Notes: generated by a model not told the origin, from the letters alone. A DNA stretch of 64,000 bases from Gammaproteobacteria bacterium (GCA_012103455.1 WLWT01000001.1:1102001-1166000); one strand, 5' to 3'; positions 26,801-35,738 are shown, counted from the stretch's first letter. A program made the numbers and translations.

Positions 26801-27855
26801 CGCGTTCACCGCGAGAGATGCAGATGTTGGACATCTGGGCGGAGGTGTTGGGTAGACGTGGCTTCGGAGTCGATGACGATTTCTTCGACCTGGGCGGACA
26901 CTCTCTGCTGGCGCTGCGCCTGTTGTTGGTCGTCGAGCAGCGCATGAAAGTCAAAATCCCACTGTCCGCTCTCTTCAAATCCGCTACCGTCAAGCATTTG
27001 GTGCAAGTCGTGGAGCGTCAAAGTGCGCCCAGTCAGGTGGTGCCCATGTGCAAAGGTGACGCCACTAAAGGCGCACTGTGGTTGATTCACACGGGTGGCG
27101 GAACGATCTGGAACTACCTGCCGTTGGCGACGGAGCTGGCGCCACATTTACCCGTCTTTGCCATTCAAGCACGTGGACTCATGGATGGACAAAAGCCCCA
27201 GGACGACATGCGCGAAATGGCGGCGGCGTATCTCGGGTTGATTCGGGCACAACAACCCGAAGGCCCGTACCGGCTGTGCGGCCACTCGTTCGGTGGCGTG
27301 CTCGCCTGGGAGGTGGTGCGACAGCTACGTGACGTTAATTGCGCAGTAGAAGCGCTAGTGATGCTCGACAGCACACTTCATCCAGCGGCCGACCTTTGGT
27401 TCGAGAACAAGACACCCACGCGCGCGGCCGCCCGTGACCTGGCCGGAGCAGTGGCAGTCTTTGGCAGATTCACCGGTGCCGACACCCAACTCGGTGAGGA
27501 CGAGCTGGCGCAGTTGTCGCCCGACGACCAGGTCGCCCAGGTCGCGCACGCGCTCCAGCAAGTGGACGTGCCCGTGACGGATGCGAACACCTTGGTCAAG
27601 AGTCTTCTGGCGATCGCCGTGGCGCATCGTCAGGCACGACTGGCCTATGCCCCGCCGACACTGGATGTGCCGGTTATTTATTTAAAGGCAAGGGAAAGCG
27701 ATCCTGACAACCGCCAAACCGCAGCGAGCGATCAATGGCAATCGCTCACGACCGGCTTTTTCGTTTGCCACACTATAGGCGGCGATCACGTCACGATGAT
27801 GACCAAGCAGCACGCACCGGAACTGGCGCACCGCCTTCGTTCACTGTTCGACTGA
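23806..27855 (+). CDS. Terminal NRPS module C-A-T-TE
   Basis: A 1349-residue termination module. C domain: HHIASDGWS near residue 169. A domain: FFTSGTTGTPKAV near 635, NLYGPTETT near 778, NHKLDRARL before the carrier. The pocket, aligned by eye, is about D-V-R-H-F-A-L-L-A-K, which I cannot assign to a substrate. Carrier serine: DLGGHSLLALRL near 1028. Type I thioesterase: nucleophile in LCGHSFGGVLAWE near 1160 and a late His in GGDHVTMM. The TE should release the chain by hydrolysis or cyclisation. The start codon overlaps the PKS stop. A 17-bp tandem duplication covers the 3' end of the gene. Confidence 0.92.
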   Translation: MTAPGVRLKELSSEQRELLLKRLAVRAKAPTPTSTPKAEPCLSFAQERWLFNDRLAPADPAHAIFGGLRLRGALDVAALQGALDTILQRHPPLRSNFSIQDGAHHIQIRQLDRFPLSREDLSGHMTEARLTAAYEAEIEKGFILSRDLLLRVQLLRLAQDDHALLFATHHIASDGWSLGVFMEELAEVYCARHAGRAPRLPALQFSYSDFAHWQRDRLTREHLDHALSYWHRHLAEAPASTDLRSDKAGGGRRSDGTRDLTGDSVESVVPENLTAKLSALGTQHQASLFAVLLTAYFVLLRRLTGQDDLVIGTPVSGRIREETERLIGLFLNTLALRAKLDDGTSFSDTLAGIHETILRGLEHHEIPFDRVVQEVAPVRQAADHPLFELMFNFTPSPPRTLGLAGLSAQFIKPPAQACEFSAVLYVTEWQGVLELRLAFQKARFSRARMNSLLDQYVFLLHEIVRDPLAPLSRIRLAPPLPMTPLKPPVVNQPTTECIAQWAARTPQAPALEWPGGSLNYAELNLGIIHTARCIIARGLARGEVVAVSGRSGPETVIGIAAVLRAGCVVTTLDPALPAARRALMVRESRAKLVICTDDTPLEWLAEHQVPVLHYSATSDSTTQLPQTPSGITDPGYLFFTSGTTGTPKAVVGSAGGLAHFLEWQRETFAIGPGDRAAQLTGLSFDVLLRDVFTPLSAGATLVLPPQEGGATSTAILHWLADRRITLIHSVPSLMQTWLLQTEVPALPALRLLFSAGEPLHGDLVTRWRARTGGAAHIVNLYGPTETTLAKCAFEVPDKPFAASQPVGRPIAGAETLIVRPDHELCAPGEPGEIAIRTPYRTLGYANDQTLTNERFVRSPGAADAEDVMYLTGDLGWIDGAGLLHVLGRRDEQVKIRGVRVEPQEVAAQLERHPDIESSAVITRRTDDDTAILNAYAVPAAGCSPTAADLRDYLRARLPDAFVPDGIALLEALPLTPNHKLDRARLPAMAMTESPASRAPRSPREMQMLDIWAEVLGRRGFGVDDDFFDLGGHSLLALRLLLVVEQRMKVKIPLSALFKSATVKHLVQVVERQSAPSQVVPMCKGDATKGALWLIHTGGGTIWNYLPLATELAPHLPVFAIQARGLMDGQKPQDDMREMAAAYLGLIRAQQPEGPYRLCGHSFGGVLAWEVVRQLRDVNCAVEALVMLDSTLHPAADLWFENKTPTRAAARDLAGAVAVFGRFTGADTQLGEDELAQLSPDDQVAQVAHALQQVDVPVTDANTLVKSLLAIAVAHRQARLAYAPPTLDVPVIYLKARESDPDNRQTAASDQWQSLTTGFFVCHTIGGDHVTMMTKQHAPELAHRLRSLFD

Positions 27856-27879
27856 CTGACGGGTTCGACTGACTGATGG
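27846..27879 (+). repeat. 17-bp tandem duplication over the stop codon of the terminal NRPS gene
   Basis: GTTCGACTGACTGACGG (27846-27862) is followed by GTTCGACTGACTGATGG (27863-27879). The first unit includes the gene's last codons and stop, so the second copy lies in the short gap before the convergent phosphatase gene. Confidence 0.75.
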
Positions 27880-27887
27880 CCGCTGCG

Positions 27888-29612
27888 TTAGTGAGGCACC
27901 ACCTCGGGCAATACCACGCCGCGGGTGCCCGAGGGAAAACGCGTACGAGCATAAGCCGCGATAGTTGGCGCCACATCGACCGTTTCGACTTTACGGTGCA
28001 CGCGCGCGGGTACTATGCCCGGACCCATGAAGAACAACGGGACATGACGATCGTAGGCATAAGGTGAGCCGTGTTGCGACGCGCCCGCTAACGGGCTGGG
28101 GTCCCGCACGAACCAGCCGGGGTCTAGGACCAAATACAAATCCCCGCCGCGTGTGGGATGAAAGCTGGCCGTGACCGCCCGGCCGATTTGATCATCCGGT
28201 AACGCACCGGTGGCGATCTGTGCATGGCTGAAAGCATGCGCTATGCCTTCCATGCTGCGCAAAGTCCTCGCGACCACTTCGAGAACCTCACCGCGATCGA
28301 GGCCGTTCTTTCGAATGACCTCATCATCCAGATACACATACGGCGCTGTATAGCTACTGAGCGGCTCACTCACGCCTTTTGACTCTTTGTACTCCACCAT
28401 CATGGGCTGCACATCGACCAAGCTGTAATCGAACGAGTTGTTAGACGTACGTAGACGCGCAACGGCATAGCCAGGCGCCTCCGTCGCGCCATGGTCGGCG
28501 CTGAGCACGATCAGGATGTGGTCCAGGCCAACCCGCGCATTCAAATAGACGAAGAGGTCCGCTAGCCCGGCGTCGAGCCGTTTGAGGTGGTCCTCCGCCT
28601 CCAGCGAAGATGGGCCAAAAGTGTGCTCGATGTAGTCCAGTGAGGTCAGACTGACGGCGAGATAGTCCGTCACCTCATCGAGTCCTAGCGCCTCGCCCAC
28701 GATCAAGGCCTTGGCAAAATCCAGGGTCAGAGCATCTGCCGCCGGACTGACCGAAATATAACCCTGGAATAATTGACCCGAAGCTGGCCCAAAGTCACGG
28801 TCAAAGACCCGCCCCCAACCCGGATAAGATGTTTCCCAACTCTGGTCATCGAAATCCGCGAAGCTGTAAGCCGAACGAGGCAGTAGCAACGACCATTTTT
28901 TGTTGGCGAACCCGGCGACCAACTTCTTGGCCGTCCAATCATTGACCCATTGCGGATAGGCATTCAAATAGAATGTAGAGGTGACGAAGGTCGAATACGA
29001 CGCGCTGTACCAGAATGCGGTACCGGCGTGCCCGGTTGCGCCGATGGCAGCGTGGTCCTTCGTAGAAACACCAAACACTTTTGCCGCCTTACCTCGTGAA
29101 AGACGCACTTCGTCGCCGATCGTGGTCGATAGAATATCGCGGGGTGAGCGGCCTTGGCCGTGATCGGATTGGCTGCCGTCCGGATTCAGCAGCGGATAGT
29201 CACTGTCAGCGGTCGTGACGTGCAGTGCGGTGGATGTGTCAATGACGGCCGTGCCGCCTTCTTGTTCGGATTTATCTTGGTCAAGCTTACGTCGATCGAT
29301 ATAGTTGTTGGCAACCATCCCGTGAACGGACGGATCAGTACCTGTTGCCAAGGTCGTGTGCCCGACGACCGTCTCCGTATTGGCATGCCGGTGCTGGGCA
29401 TTCAAATACCAGACGCCGTCTCGCATCAACCGCTTGAAGCCATTTTCCGTGAAGCCTTCGCTAAAGCGGTGCAATAGATCGGCCCGTAACTGATCCACCG
29501 TGATCTGAACGATAAGTCTCGGTGGAAACGGTTTTCCCTGCGCCAGCACCAGAGCTGGACACAGTGCCAGCGCCAACAAACCCGCGATACAACGTGTAGT
29601 TATACACATCAT
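27888..29612 (-). CDS. Secreted alkaline phosphatase-superfamily protein (type I phosphodiesterase/PafA-like)
   Basis: About 574 residues from ATG 29612, chosen over an upstream frame start because it follows an AAGGAG site and begins directly with a signal peptide (hydrophobic IAGLLALALCPALVLAQG). The fold is the metal-dependent phosphatase/NPP type: metal-ligand Asp in VQITVDQLRADLL, the nucleophile region GHTTLATGTDPSVHG, and the late metal site LSADHGATEAPGY. It should hydrolyse phosphomonoesters or diesters outside the cytoplasm. It is convergent with the NRPS operon and separated from it by only 32 bp. It could be plain phosphate scavenging. Alternatively it could dephosphorylate an exported phosphorylated natural product, pairing with the kinase at 2784-3449. 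Confidence 0.85.
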   Translation of the reverse strand: MMCITTRCIAGLLALALCPALVLAQGKPFPPRLIVQITVDQLRADLLHRFSEGFTENGFKRLMRDGVWYLNAQHRHANTETVVGHTTLATGTDPSVHGMVANNYIDRRKLDQDKSEQEGGTAVIDTSTALHVTTADSDYPLLNPDGSQSDHGQGRSPRDILSTTIGDEVRLSRGKAAKVFGVSTKDHAAIGATGHAGTAFWYSASYSTFVTSTFYLNAYPQWVNDWTAKKLVAGFANKKWSLLLPRSAYSFADFDDQSWETSYPGWGRVFDRDFGPASGQLFQGYISVSPAADALTLDFAKALIVGEALGLDEVTDYLAVSLTSLDYIEHTFGPSSLEAEDHLKRLDAGLADLFVYLNARVGLDHILIVLSADHGATEAPGYAVARLRTSNNSFDYSLVDVQPMMVEYKESKGVSEPLSSYTAPYVYLDDEVIRKNGLDRGEVLEVVARTLRSMEGIAHAFSHAQIATGALPDDQIGRAVTASFHPTRGGDLYLVLDPGWFVRDPSPLAGASQHGSPYAYDRHVPLFFMGPGIVPARVHRKVETVDVAPTIAAYARTRFPSGTRGVVLPEVVPH

Positions 29613-29899
29613 GCCCTCGCAACTCCTTTGTCCCGTTGCCGCACGGCGGTAGCGTTCAGCTACAAGCGCCGAAGCTGACACCCCTTTCATATACGGAGCT
29701 ACACACCGTATCGCCGGTGGACGCTGACTGTCAAGACAGTGGTCGCCCCAGTTATTCATACATTTGTACCCAAGCTATTTGCTACCCGAGTTCATGAAAA
29801 CTTTTTTCATACTGCCATCCAAACCTCTGACAAACATGGATTTTGGGACTTGACGAGAATTGCCGCGTCGGGACTGATCAAAACCGCGCGCTTCTGATT

Positions 29900-30520
29900 C
29901 ATAGTAAAAAGTACGAGCCTCCCCGATACGGGCGACCTTGGAACAGCAGACTCGATTGGGTGGAGGCGCGGCGGTGGTCGGGGCTTCAGTTGAGAGCTGT
30001 GCTCTGCGAAGGCGGATAGCCCGGCCCTCTCGTTCGGCAGAGCAGAATGACTAGCCCCGCTGAACCCGTTAAAACATTGCCAGTGAAGATGATCATGCCG
30101 CCACCGCGCCTTTGCATGAGCGGGGCAAAATATTCGATGCCATAGAAGACGCTGCAAAGATTCAACTCGAGGTCATAGCGCCAGCGTTCAATATCGCCGT
30201 CCAACACACTAGCCATCGCACCGCCACCACCCGCGTCTAGATAAACGATATCGAAAGCTTCATGGGCTCGGCCCGGCTCGTCCGCCAGCTTGGCTGTGGC
30301 TAGCGGATCGGTCGTATCGAGCGTGACCGCGTAGGCCTTCGTGCCATGGGTGTGGATGGTAGCGGCCGTTTGCTCGAGCTTATTTTGCGTCCGGGCGGCA
30401 CAGATTACGCTCGCCCCAGCCTGCCCTAAACCAATAGCGATAGCTTTGCCGATACCGCAGCTGGCACCCGTTACAAGCGCTGTTTTGCCCTTGAAGTTTC
30501 CTTTGAAATCCAGCCTAAAT
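29900..30520 (-). pseudogene. Decayed short-chain dehydrogenase/reductase gene
   Basis: The 5' part reads as an SDR: cofactor motif KTALVTGASCGIGKAIAI, then AARTQNKLEQTAATI, an NNAG-equivalent degenerated to DAGGGGAMASVL, and LNLCSVFYGIEYFAPLM. Near 30050 the frame is lost: the frame carrying VLTGSAGLVI runs to a stop, while GASHSALPNERAGLSAF, the degraded YxxxK region, continues in another frame. No ATG start is visible. The catalytic Tyr is replaced even after correcting the frame, so this is a non-functional remnant. Its original substrate is unknown. It follows the tctA stop by a few bases. Confidence 0.75.
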
Positions 30521-30530
30521 CTCCCTGCGT

Positions 30531-31982
30531 TTACTGCTCCAAGCGGTTCTTAATCGCAGAGCTGACCGGGCTCCAAAAAATACTGATGGCGAGCACAGCG
30601 TAGACGCCAAGCGCGATGGGGCTTGTGAAAAACGTGGCAGCGCTACCATCACTTATCACCATGGACTGGCGCAATGACAGCTCCAGCATCGGCCCCAATA
30701 CGAAGCCGATGCTGAGCGGGGCGATGGAACATCCAAGTTTGCGCACGATGTAACCGAACAGCCCGGCACACAACATCACGCCCACATTGAACAAACTATT
30801 GCTCACACTGAAAGTGCCAACAAAACAGAGCAACATCACGATGGGCACGATGATGGTGGTGGGCACCACCACCAATCTGGCGGCAAAGCGGATGATCAAC
30901 AAGCCGACGAAGATTATCACTATGTTGATCAGAAACAAACCGAGAAAGATGGCGTACGTCAGATCGGACCGTTCCGCGAACAAACGTGGGCCAGGTGCCA
31001 AACCCTGGATCAAAAACGCCCCCAGGAGCACCGCCGCCGCCGGACTGCCGGGCACACCCAAGGTCAGGGTGGGCACCAGAGCACCGCCCACCGTGGCATT
31101 GTTGGCTGTCTCTGGCGCCACGACGCCTTCAGGAATGCCAGTACCGAATTTCTCCGGGGTAGGGGAGCGCCGCTTGGCTTCCGCATAGCTGAAGAACGCG
31201 CCAATAGCGGCGCCTTCACCGGGGATAATGCCGATGATGGTCCCTATGATCGACGAGCGCAAAAGCAAATCCTTACGCTGCGACAGTGCCCGCAGCCCTG
31301 GCAACTTCACCGCCAAAGCACGCTGATCGAAGCTCACCGGCTGCCACGCCTTCTCGGCGCTTATCAACAACTCCGACAGGGCAAAAACACCGACCAGGAA
31401 GGGCACGAACGGAATGCCTTCATAGAGATGATAGGTGCCGAACGTATAACGCTCGGTGCCGTTCATCTCATCGAGTCCCCAGGTGGTCAAAAAGATCCCT
31501 ATCCCACCTATCAACAAACCCTTGAAGAGATTCTCGCCAGCAACACGAACCACCACCACGAGGCCGAATACGCAGATCGCGAGAAACTCGCGGGGCCCGA
31601 ACTTGACGGCGATCTCCGCCAGCAGCGGGGCGATGAGGGCCAGACAGACGGTGCTGAACAGTCCGCCGATCACCGAGCCGGTGAGCGAAAAACCTAGCGC
31701 CTCGCCGCCGCGCCCATCCTTGAACATCTTGTGGCCGTCCTGAACGGTGGCGATGGCCGAGATGGAGCCACCGTAGACGGCGGCCGAGTAGATCGCCAGC
31801 GACAAAACCAAGGACGGTACCGGCTCTAGGTAAAAAGTGAAGGGTAAAGCGATGGTGATGGCGATCGGCGGACCCAGTCCGGGCAAAATACCGATCACCA
31901 AACCAAGCAAAACGCCGGCCACCAACAGCACCATGCTCATGGGCTGGGTCAATTGCGACAATGCGAGTAGCACCGGGTCCAT
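30531..31982 (-). CDS. tctA: Tripartite tricarboxylate transporter large permease TctA
   Basis: A 483-residue, very hydrophobic inner-membrane protein with about ten or more membrane spans. The TctA-family motif GLVIGILPGLGPPIAIT lies near residue 30 and a second related motif GTIIGIIPGEGAAIGAFF near 245, the usual internal repeat. It transports carboxylates together with a periplasmic binding protein (TctC) and the small permease TctB encoded upstream. The adjacent binding-protein gene is broken, so the system would need a binding protein from elsewhere. The coding frame is intact. Confidence 0.95.
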   Translation of the reverse strand: MDPVLLALSQLTQPMSMVLLVAGVLLGLVIGILPGLGPPIAITIALPFTFYLEPVPSLVLSLAIYSAAVYGGSISAIATVQDGHKMFKDGRGGEALGFSLTGSVIGGLFSTVCLALIAPLLAEIAVKFGPREFLAICVFGLVVVVRVAGENLFKGLLIGGIGIFLTTWGLDEMNGTERYTFGTYHLYEGIPFVPFLVGVFALSELLISAEKAWQPVSFDQRALAVKLPGLRALSQRKDLLLRSSIIGTIIGIIPGEGAAIGAFFSYAEAKRRSPTPEKFGTGIPEGVVAPETANNATVGGALVPTLTLGVPGSPAAAVLLGAFLIQGLAPGPRLFAERSDLTYAIFLGLFLINIVIIFVGLLIIRFAARLVVVPTTIIVPIVMLLCFVGTFSVSNSLFNVGVMLCAGLFGYIVRKLGCSIAPLSIGFVLGPMLELSLRQSMVISDGSAATFFTSPIALGVYAVLAISIFWSPVSSAIKNRLEQ

Positions 31983-32007
31983 GCTTCAAGACCACACTGG
32001 CCTGGGA

Positions 32008-32493
32008 TCAGGTGAGCTGAACATCTAGCAGCCGGCTGAAGACCAGATAAATGACATAACCGGCAGCGATCAAAAATAGATAGATGGGGAGCGAGCGTAC
32101 GCCCATAACGGCGGCGCATGCGGGTCCCGTGGTGAGCGCCATCGGCACGAACCCCCAATGTATCCAGATGAGATAACACGCTACGGCGGCGGCGAAGGCC
32201 GCGATCCCCCGTAGTGCTTCACGCCAATTGCCAAAGACTGTCTCTTGTGCGGCTGTCTCATGGGCGGCCTTCTCATCCCCTCTAGCCGGGTCAGCTAGGG
32301 CGTATTGGATGAACACGATGAGAGCGCAGACGGCGATGAAGGTCAAAATGGTTAACGGAAAGAATTTCGACGTGAGGCCAGAGGTCGCCAACAAACCGGT
32401 TTCTTGGAACTCGCGCGCTAAATAAGCGAAAAAGCCCGCCGCCAACAACACCAAAATACTGAAGACCATATTGGCTGAGCGCTGGGTCAGCAT
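32008..32493 (-). CDS. tctB: Tripartite tricarboxylate transporter small permease TctB
   Basis: About 161 residues from ATG 32493 (MLTQRSANMVFSILVLLAAG); the longer frame upstream is not needed. Four predicted membrane helices: one near the N-terminus, one around LTILTFIAVCALIVF, and two C-terminal ones including LPIYLFLIAAGYVIYLVF. This matches the TctB family in length and layout. It lies 25 bp upstream of tctA and downstream of the damaged tctC, in the canonical C-B-A order. Confidence 0.88.
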   Translation of the reverse strand: MLTQRSANMVFSILVLLAAGFFAYLAREFQETGLLATSGLTSKFFPLTILTFIAVCALIVFIQYALADPARGDEKAAHETAAQETVFGNWREALRGIAAFAAAVACYLIWIHWGFVPMALTTGPACAAVMGVRSLPIYLFLIAAGYVIYLVFSRLLDVQLT

Positions 32494-32566
32494 GATGATC
32501 ACCGTTAAGAGAAGAGGTTGAGCAGGCCGCGGGCATCGAGACCCGCAGCCTTGCCGCGTGCAGAGC

Positions 32567-33414
32567 CTATTTTTGCAACAAGCCCAAGCTGTCAAGAATC
32601 GGCGAATACAAGTCGATGCCTTCTTGGATCATCGCCCTGACTGCATCGACGCCGCCAATCCAACGGTAGGTAATCAATGGTGGGATCTTCGCTTTATGGG
32701 CGTCGTTATCGAGGGCCGCCTCGCTGGCTTCGACCAAGCGCTTGACAATGTGCTCGGGGGTGCCGGCTTTGACGGCAAAACCGCCGTTGACCCAAGTACC
32801 AACCGCTTTACCCGCAAACGCCTCACCCACAGTGCGTACGCCCGGAAGGTCTAGCTCGAAATACGGTTCACGGGCATTGTCGAGGATGATGAGCGGGCGC
32901 ACCTTGTCGCCATATTTCTTATATGAGGCCACCTGTCCAACGGCGACATCGACCTGGCCACCGAGCAAGCCGGCCATGGTCTTAGGGACAGTTTTCAACG
33001 TCAGTGTCTTGAACTCCAGCCCGAACTGCTGCGCTAATTGCACTGCCGACAGATTCGGGGATGCGCCAAGATTGTTGACCCCCATAGTGAGCTTGTTCTT
33101 CTTGTGGCCCCATCAATGAATTCCTCGAACGTCTTATAAGGCGAATCAGCGCGCACGTACAGCGCGTTGGACGCGGTGATATCCATAAATATCGGAATGA
33201 AATCTTCAAGGGGGGTATAGGGGACTTTGCGGGTCAGGGGTACCACCATCATGGACGGCGGCGACCACTGGAATATCGTATAGCCGTCCGCCGGCTTTTC
33301 GATGACGCCAAGTCGTGGGCCGCCATGGCGAACACCGCATGACCGCCGCGACCCCCGTTGTAGGTATAAACCGTCCGGCCATTCCTCTCGCACGACCGGC
33401 TCGTAGCCAATCAC
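32567..33414 (-). pseudogene. tctC: TctC periplasmic binding protein, truncated and frameshifted
   Basis: The intact C-terminal 173 residues (from about 33085: LTMGVNNLGASPNLSAVQ, DVAVGQVASYKKYG, GTWVNGGFAVKAGTP) are clearly a Bug/TctC solute-binding protein. Upstream the frame must be changed near 33110, where GATGGGGCCAC looks like loss of one T from a GATTGGGGCCAC ancestor. It must be changed again near 33290 to recover GYTIFQWSPPSMMVV and GGRGGHAVFAMAAHDLA. The signal peptide and first part are missing where the Rpn-type gene begins. Full-length family members are about 320 residues. Therefore no working binding protein is made here. Confidence 0.85.
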
Positions 33415-34280
33415 GCGGGTACACTTCTTCTTATCGCCGCAACTTCTTCAACACCTAAATCAAGTATCTGTGCGATCTCTTCATCAGACATTCCTCTAGC
33501 GATAAGTTGCGAGGTCACTTTGTGTGCCAAGCGCTTTTCGCCTTTTTCCAGACCGATCCGTTCACCTTCTTCCTTAGCCGTTCGTATCTGGCTGAGTTCG
33601 CGGCCGCGGCGTATGCTCACATAGTCATAAACATCCCGCTCCTGCTTGCTCCAGCCGTATTGCTGCACTACCTCAAACGCCGTTCGAAACACCGGATCTC
33701 GCTGGTAGGGCTCCGGTACGCCCTCCAATTTGCTTGCATGCTTGAAGAAATAAATCCATTTATCCACCGCGTTGTTCAATTGGTCTACGGTTTTGTGGAA
33801 CTTCGGCAGCGCAATAAAGCAAAATGCGAAGTCATTGAGTCGGTTTTCTTTTGTATCGACATCCAATATCAGGTGATTGGAAACATACTGGTCTTGCTTA
33901 GCGCCGAATTCGAAATCCAAAATCCCTATAAAATGTACTTTCTTTAACTGTTGATAGTCTTCTCCGGCATCCAATTGGCTGACATAGGACTTGGAGGTGT
34001 AGTACAGGCTGCGCTTGGCGAAGTACACATCCCGCTGCACCTGCATTTCAACGATAAATGTACGGTTCTTCTGATCGGTGGCGGTAACATCGAGTATGGT
34101 CTCTTTGAGGTCCTCGATTTTCGGTGGCTGATAGGGGTTGGTGAAACTCACATCCACCACTTTAGCCCCTTCGGGAAAATCCAAGGCGGCATTGATGAAG
34201 TGAATCAACACTTCTTTGTGCTGCGCATCACCAAAGATTTTTTTAAACGCGATATCGTTGCGGGGATCAGCGAATTTCAT
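33411..34280 (-). CDS. Rpn/PD-(D/E)XK-family nuclease (putative transposase)
   Basis: About 289 residues from ATG 34280, which gives the usual family start MKFADPRNDIAFKKIFGD. The PD-(D/E)XK core appears as DVTATDQKNRTFIVEMQV (Asp, then ExQ) near residues 65-85, followed by YYTSKSYVSQL. The C-terminus has a charged stretch (EEGERIGLEKGEKRLAHK) and a small helical domain (GMSDEEIAQILDLGVEEV). These proteins are linked to recombination-promoting nucleases that spread between loci. It sits precisely where tctC loses its 5' end, so it probably arrived by insertion and caused the truncation. No terminal repeats were found. Confidence 0.88.
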   Translation of the reverse strand: MKFADPRNDIAFKKIFGDAQHKEVLIHFINAALDFPEGAKVVDVSFTNPYQPPKIEDLKETILDVTATDQKNRTFIVEMQVQRDVYFAKRSLYYTSKSYVSQLDAGEDYQQLKKVHFIGILDFEFGAKQDQYVSNHLILDVDTKENRLNDFAFCFIALPKFHKTVDQLNNAVDKWIYFFKHASKLEGVPEPYQRDPVFRTAFEVVQQYGWSKQERDVYDYVSIRRGRELSQIRTAKEEGERIGLEKGEKRLAHKVTSQLIARGMSDEEIAQILDLGVEEVAAIRRSVPA

Positions 34281-34328
34281 AAGAGCACCTTCTAGAAGTG
34301 CACTGTATTGTGAAAGTATGAGCGCCAC

Positions 34329-35738
34329 TCACCGCTGAGCCAACCCTGCGCCCCGCGCCGGCATGCGGATAACGTCGGTGGGCATCTGATAACGCGCGAA
34401 TGGCAGCACGATGACTTTCGCATCGGGGCCGTGGCGTTTGATGGCGCGGTCCACCGCCCCTTGAGCATCAGTGCTAACCGGGATCCCTATGTCCTCACCC
34501 ATGGCGATGTTCTCATCCAGCGTCACCACCGTCAGATGTTTTCTGGCCATCACTTCGTAGATCGGCGCCCAGATGCAGCCGGTCCACATCTCCAAACGGC
34601 GGTGATGAACATCCCGGTACAGCCGCTGCATATTCTCCGGGTTAGGCGGCATATAAGCTTTCATTTCATCGAATAAGGCGAATCCCGGAAAGCTGCCCAG
34701 ATGGGTGTTGACGCCAGGACTGGGCGAGCAGTAAACGATGTCGCCGCCATCCTTCAAAACCAAATCCGCCGACATGCAACCCCAGCCAGTATGAAAGAAC
34801 AGATGATCGGTAGGCGCGAATACACCGCATAAGGCCACGTCGGCAGGCCCGCCAAAAGGTCTGCGGTAAGCATAGATATCATTGAACACCCGCACCGCTT
34901 CCCGGTGAGCATCGGGATGGCGGCCAAAGTTCATGAAACACACGGCGCCCTTGGTATCGAGAACGCAGTTCAATGTGCAGGTTAAGCTGCACATACTCGC
35001 CACTTCGTCAATGTCCGAGCGCATGGGCCCGGCCATGGCCCCGTAGTAAGTCTGCGGCGACAACACGAACGCGCAATGATTGGATTCGATGGTCTCATCG
35101 CAGACCACACCCGGCAAAATAAGCTTGCCGCCGCCGCCGTAACCCCAGTGATTGGCTTGGGCCTGGCCGATGGAGATTTTCACATCGGCCCGGTTCACCT
35201 CTTTTAGTAACCATACCGGCGTGCCGCGCGAGGACATGCCTACAAAATCGTAGCGCTCCTGTTTTTGCGGCTCGTTTTGCAGGAAAGGGATATTGAGCCG
35301 CGCCATGCGGTCCAGTGTCGCGCGCCCTAGCTTCAGTTCGGTATCGTGCTCGGACATGTGGAATACCTTGCCGTTGGCACACACCACATGGGCTTCGCTA
35401 AAGCCTTTGCGCTCCAGCGCATCCAACACCGCTGGCACGAGCTTCGAGGCCGGCGTCGGCCGGAACTGATTGTCGATGATGATGGCGACCGATTTATCCG
35501 GGCCTAGCAGATCGGTAAACCTAGGCCCCGAGTGGGGCCGGTCAAGAGCGGCCGCCGCCGCTTCGGTCACCTTGCGAACAACCTGGCGCTCGCGCGGCTG
35601 GATCCAAGCCCAGAGGTTTCTACCCGGCAGGCGCACGGTCAACTCATCACGGTAGACCATGCTGGGGTCGTCACAAGAGCCGATGGTCAGCGGATCCAAG
35701 GACTCGTAGGGAATGGTGACCTCGCGTAGCTCGGGCAT
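34329..35738 (-). CDS. LarA-like (DUF2088) racemase-family protein
   Basis: A 469-residue protein of the nickel-dependent lactate racemase (LarA)/DUF2088 family. The N-terminal domain shows VAIIIDNQFRPTPASKLVP (near 90), the equivalent of the DDxTRPTP motif, with an NQFR variant. GKVFHMSEHDTELKLG follows near 125, and QAQANHWGYGGGGKLILPG near 200 is the GGxKxxxPG-type cofactor region. LarA itself racemises lactate with a pincer nickel cofactor; relatives act on other 2-hydroxy acids. The Asp-Asp to Asp-Asn change at the start of the motif is unusual. No larB/larC/larE cofactor genes are nearby. The neighbouring carboxylate and Liv-type transporters suggest a hydroxy-acid pathway, but the substrate is unknown. 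Confidence 0.78.
   Translation of the reverse strand: MPELREVTIPYESLDPLTIGSCDDPSMVYRDELTVRLPGRNLWAWIQPRERQVVRKVTEAAAAALDRPHSGPRFTDLLGPDKSVAIIIDNQFRPTPASKLVPAVLDALERKGFSEAHVVCANGKVFHMSEHDTELKLGRATLDRMARLNIPFLQNEPQKQERYDFVGMSSRGTPVWLLKEVNRADVKISIGQAQANHWGYGGGGKLILPGVVCDETIESNHCAFVLSPQTYYGAMAGPMRSDIDEVASMCSLTCTLNCVLDTKGAVCFMNFGRHPDAHREAVRVFNDIYAYRRPFGGPADVALCGVFAPTDHLFFHTGWGCMSADLVLKDGGDIVYCSPSPGVNTHLGSFPGFALFDEMKAYMPPNPENMQRLYRDVHHRRLEMWTGCIWAPIYEVMARKHLTVVTLDENIAMGEDIGIPVSTDAQGAVDRAIKRHGPDAKVIVLPFARYQMPTDVIRMPARGAGLAQR

Noticed and set aside
29807..30216. Two separate small genes between the phosphatase and tctA
   Set aside because: Their translations are consecutive parts of one SDR protein in different frames; treated as a single pseudogene.
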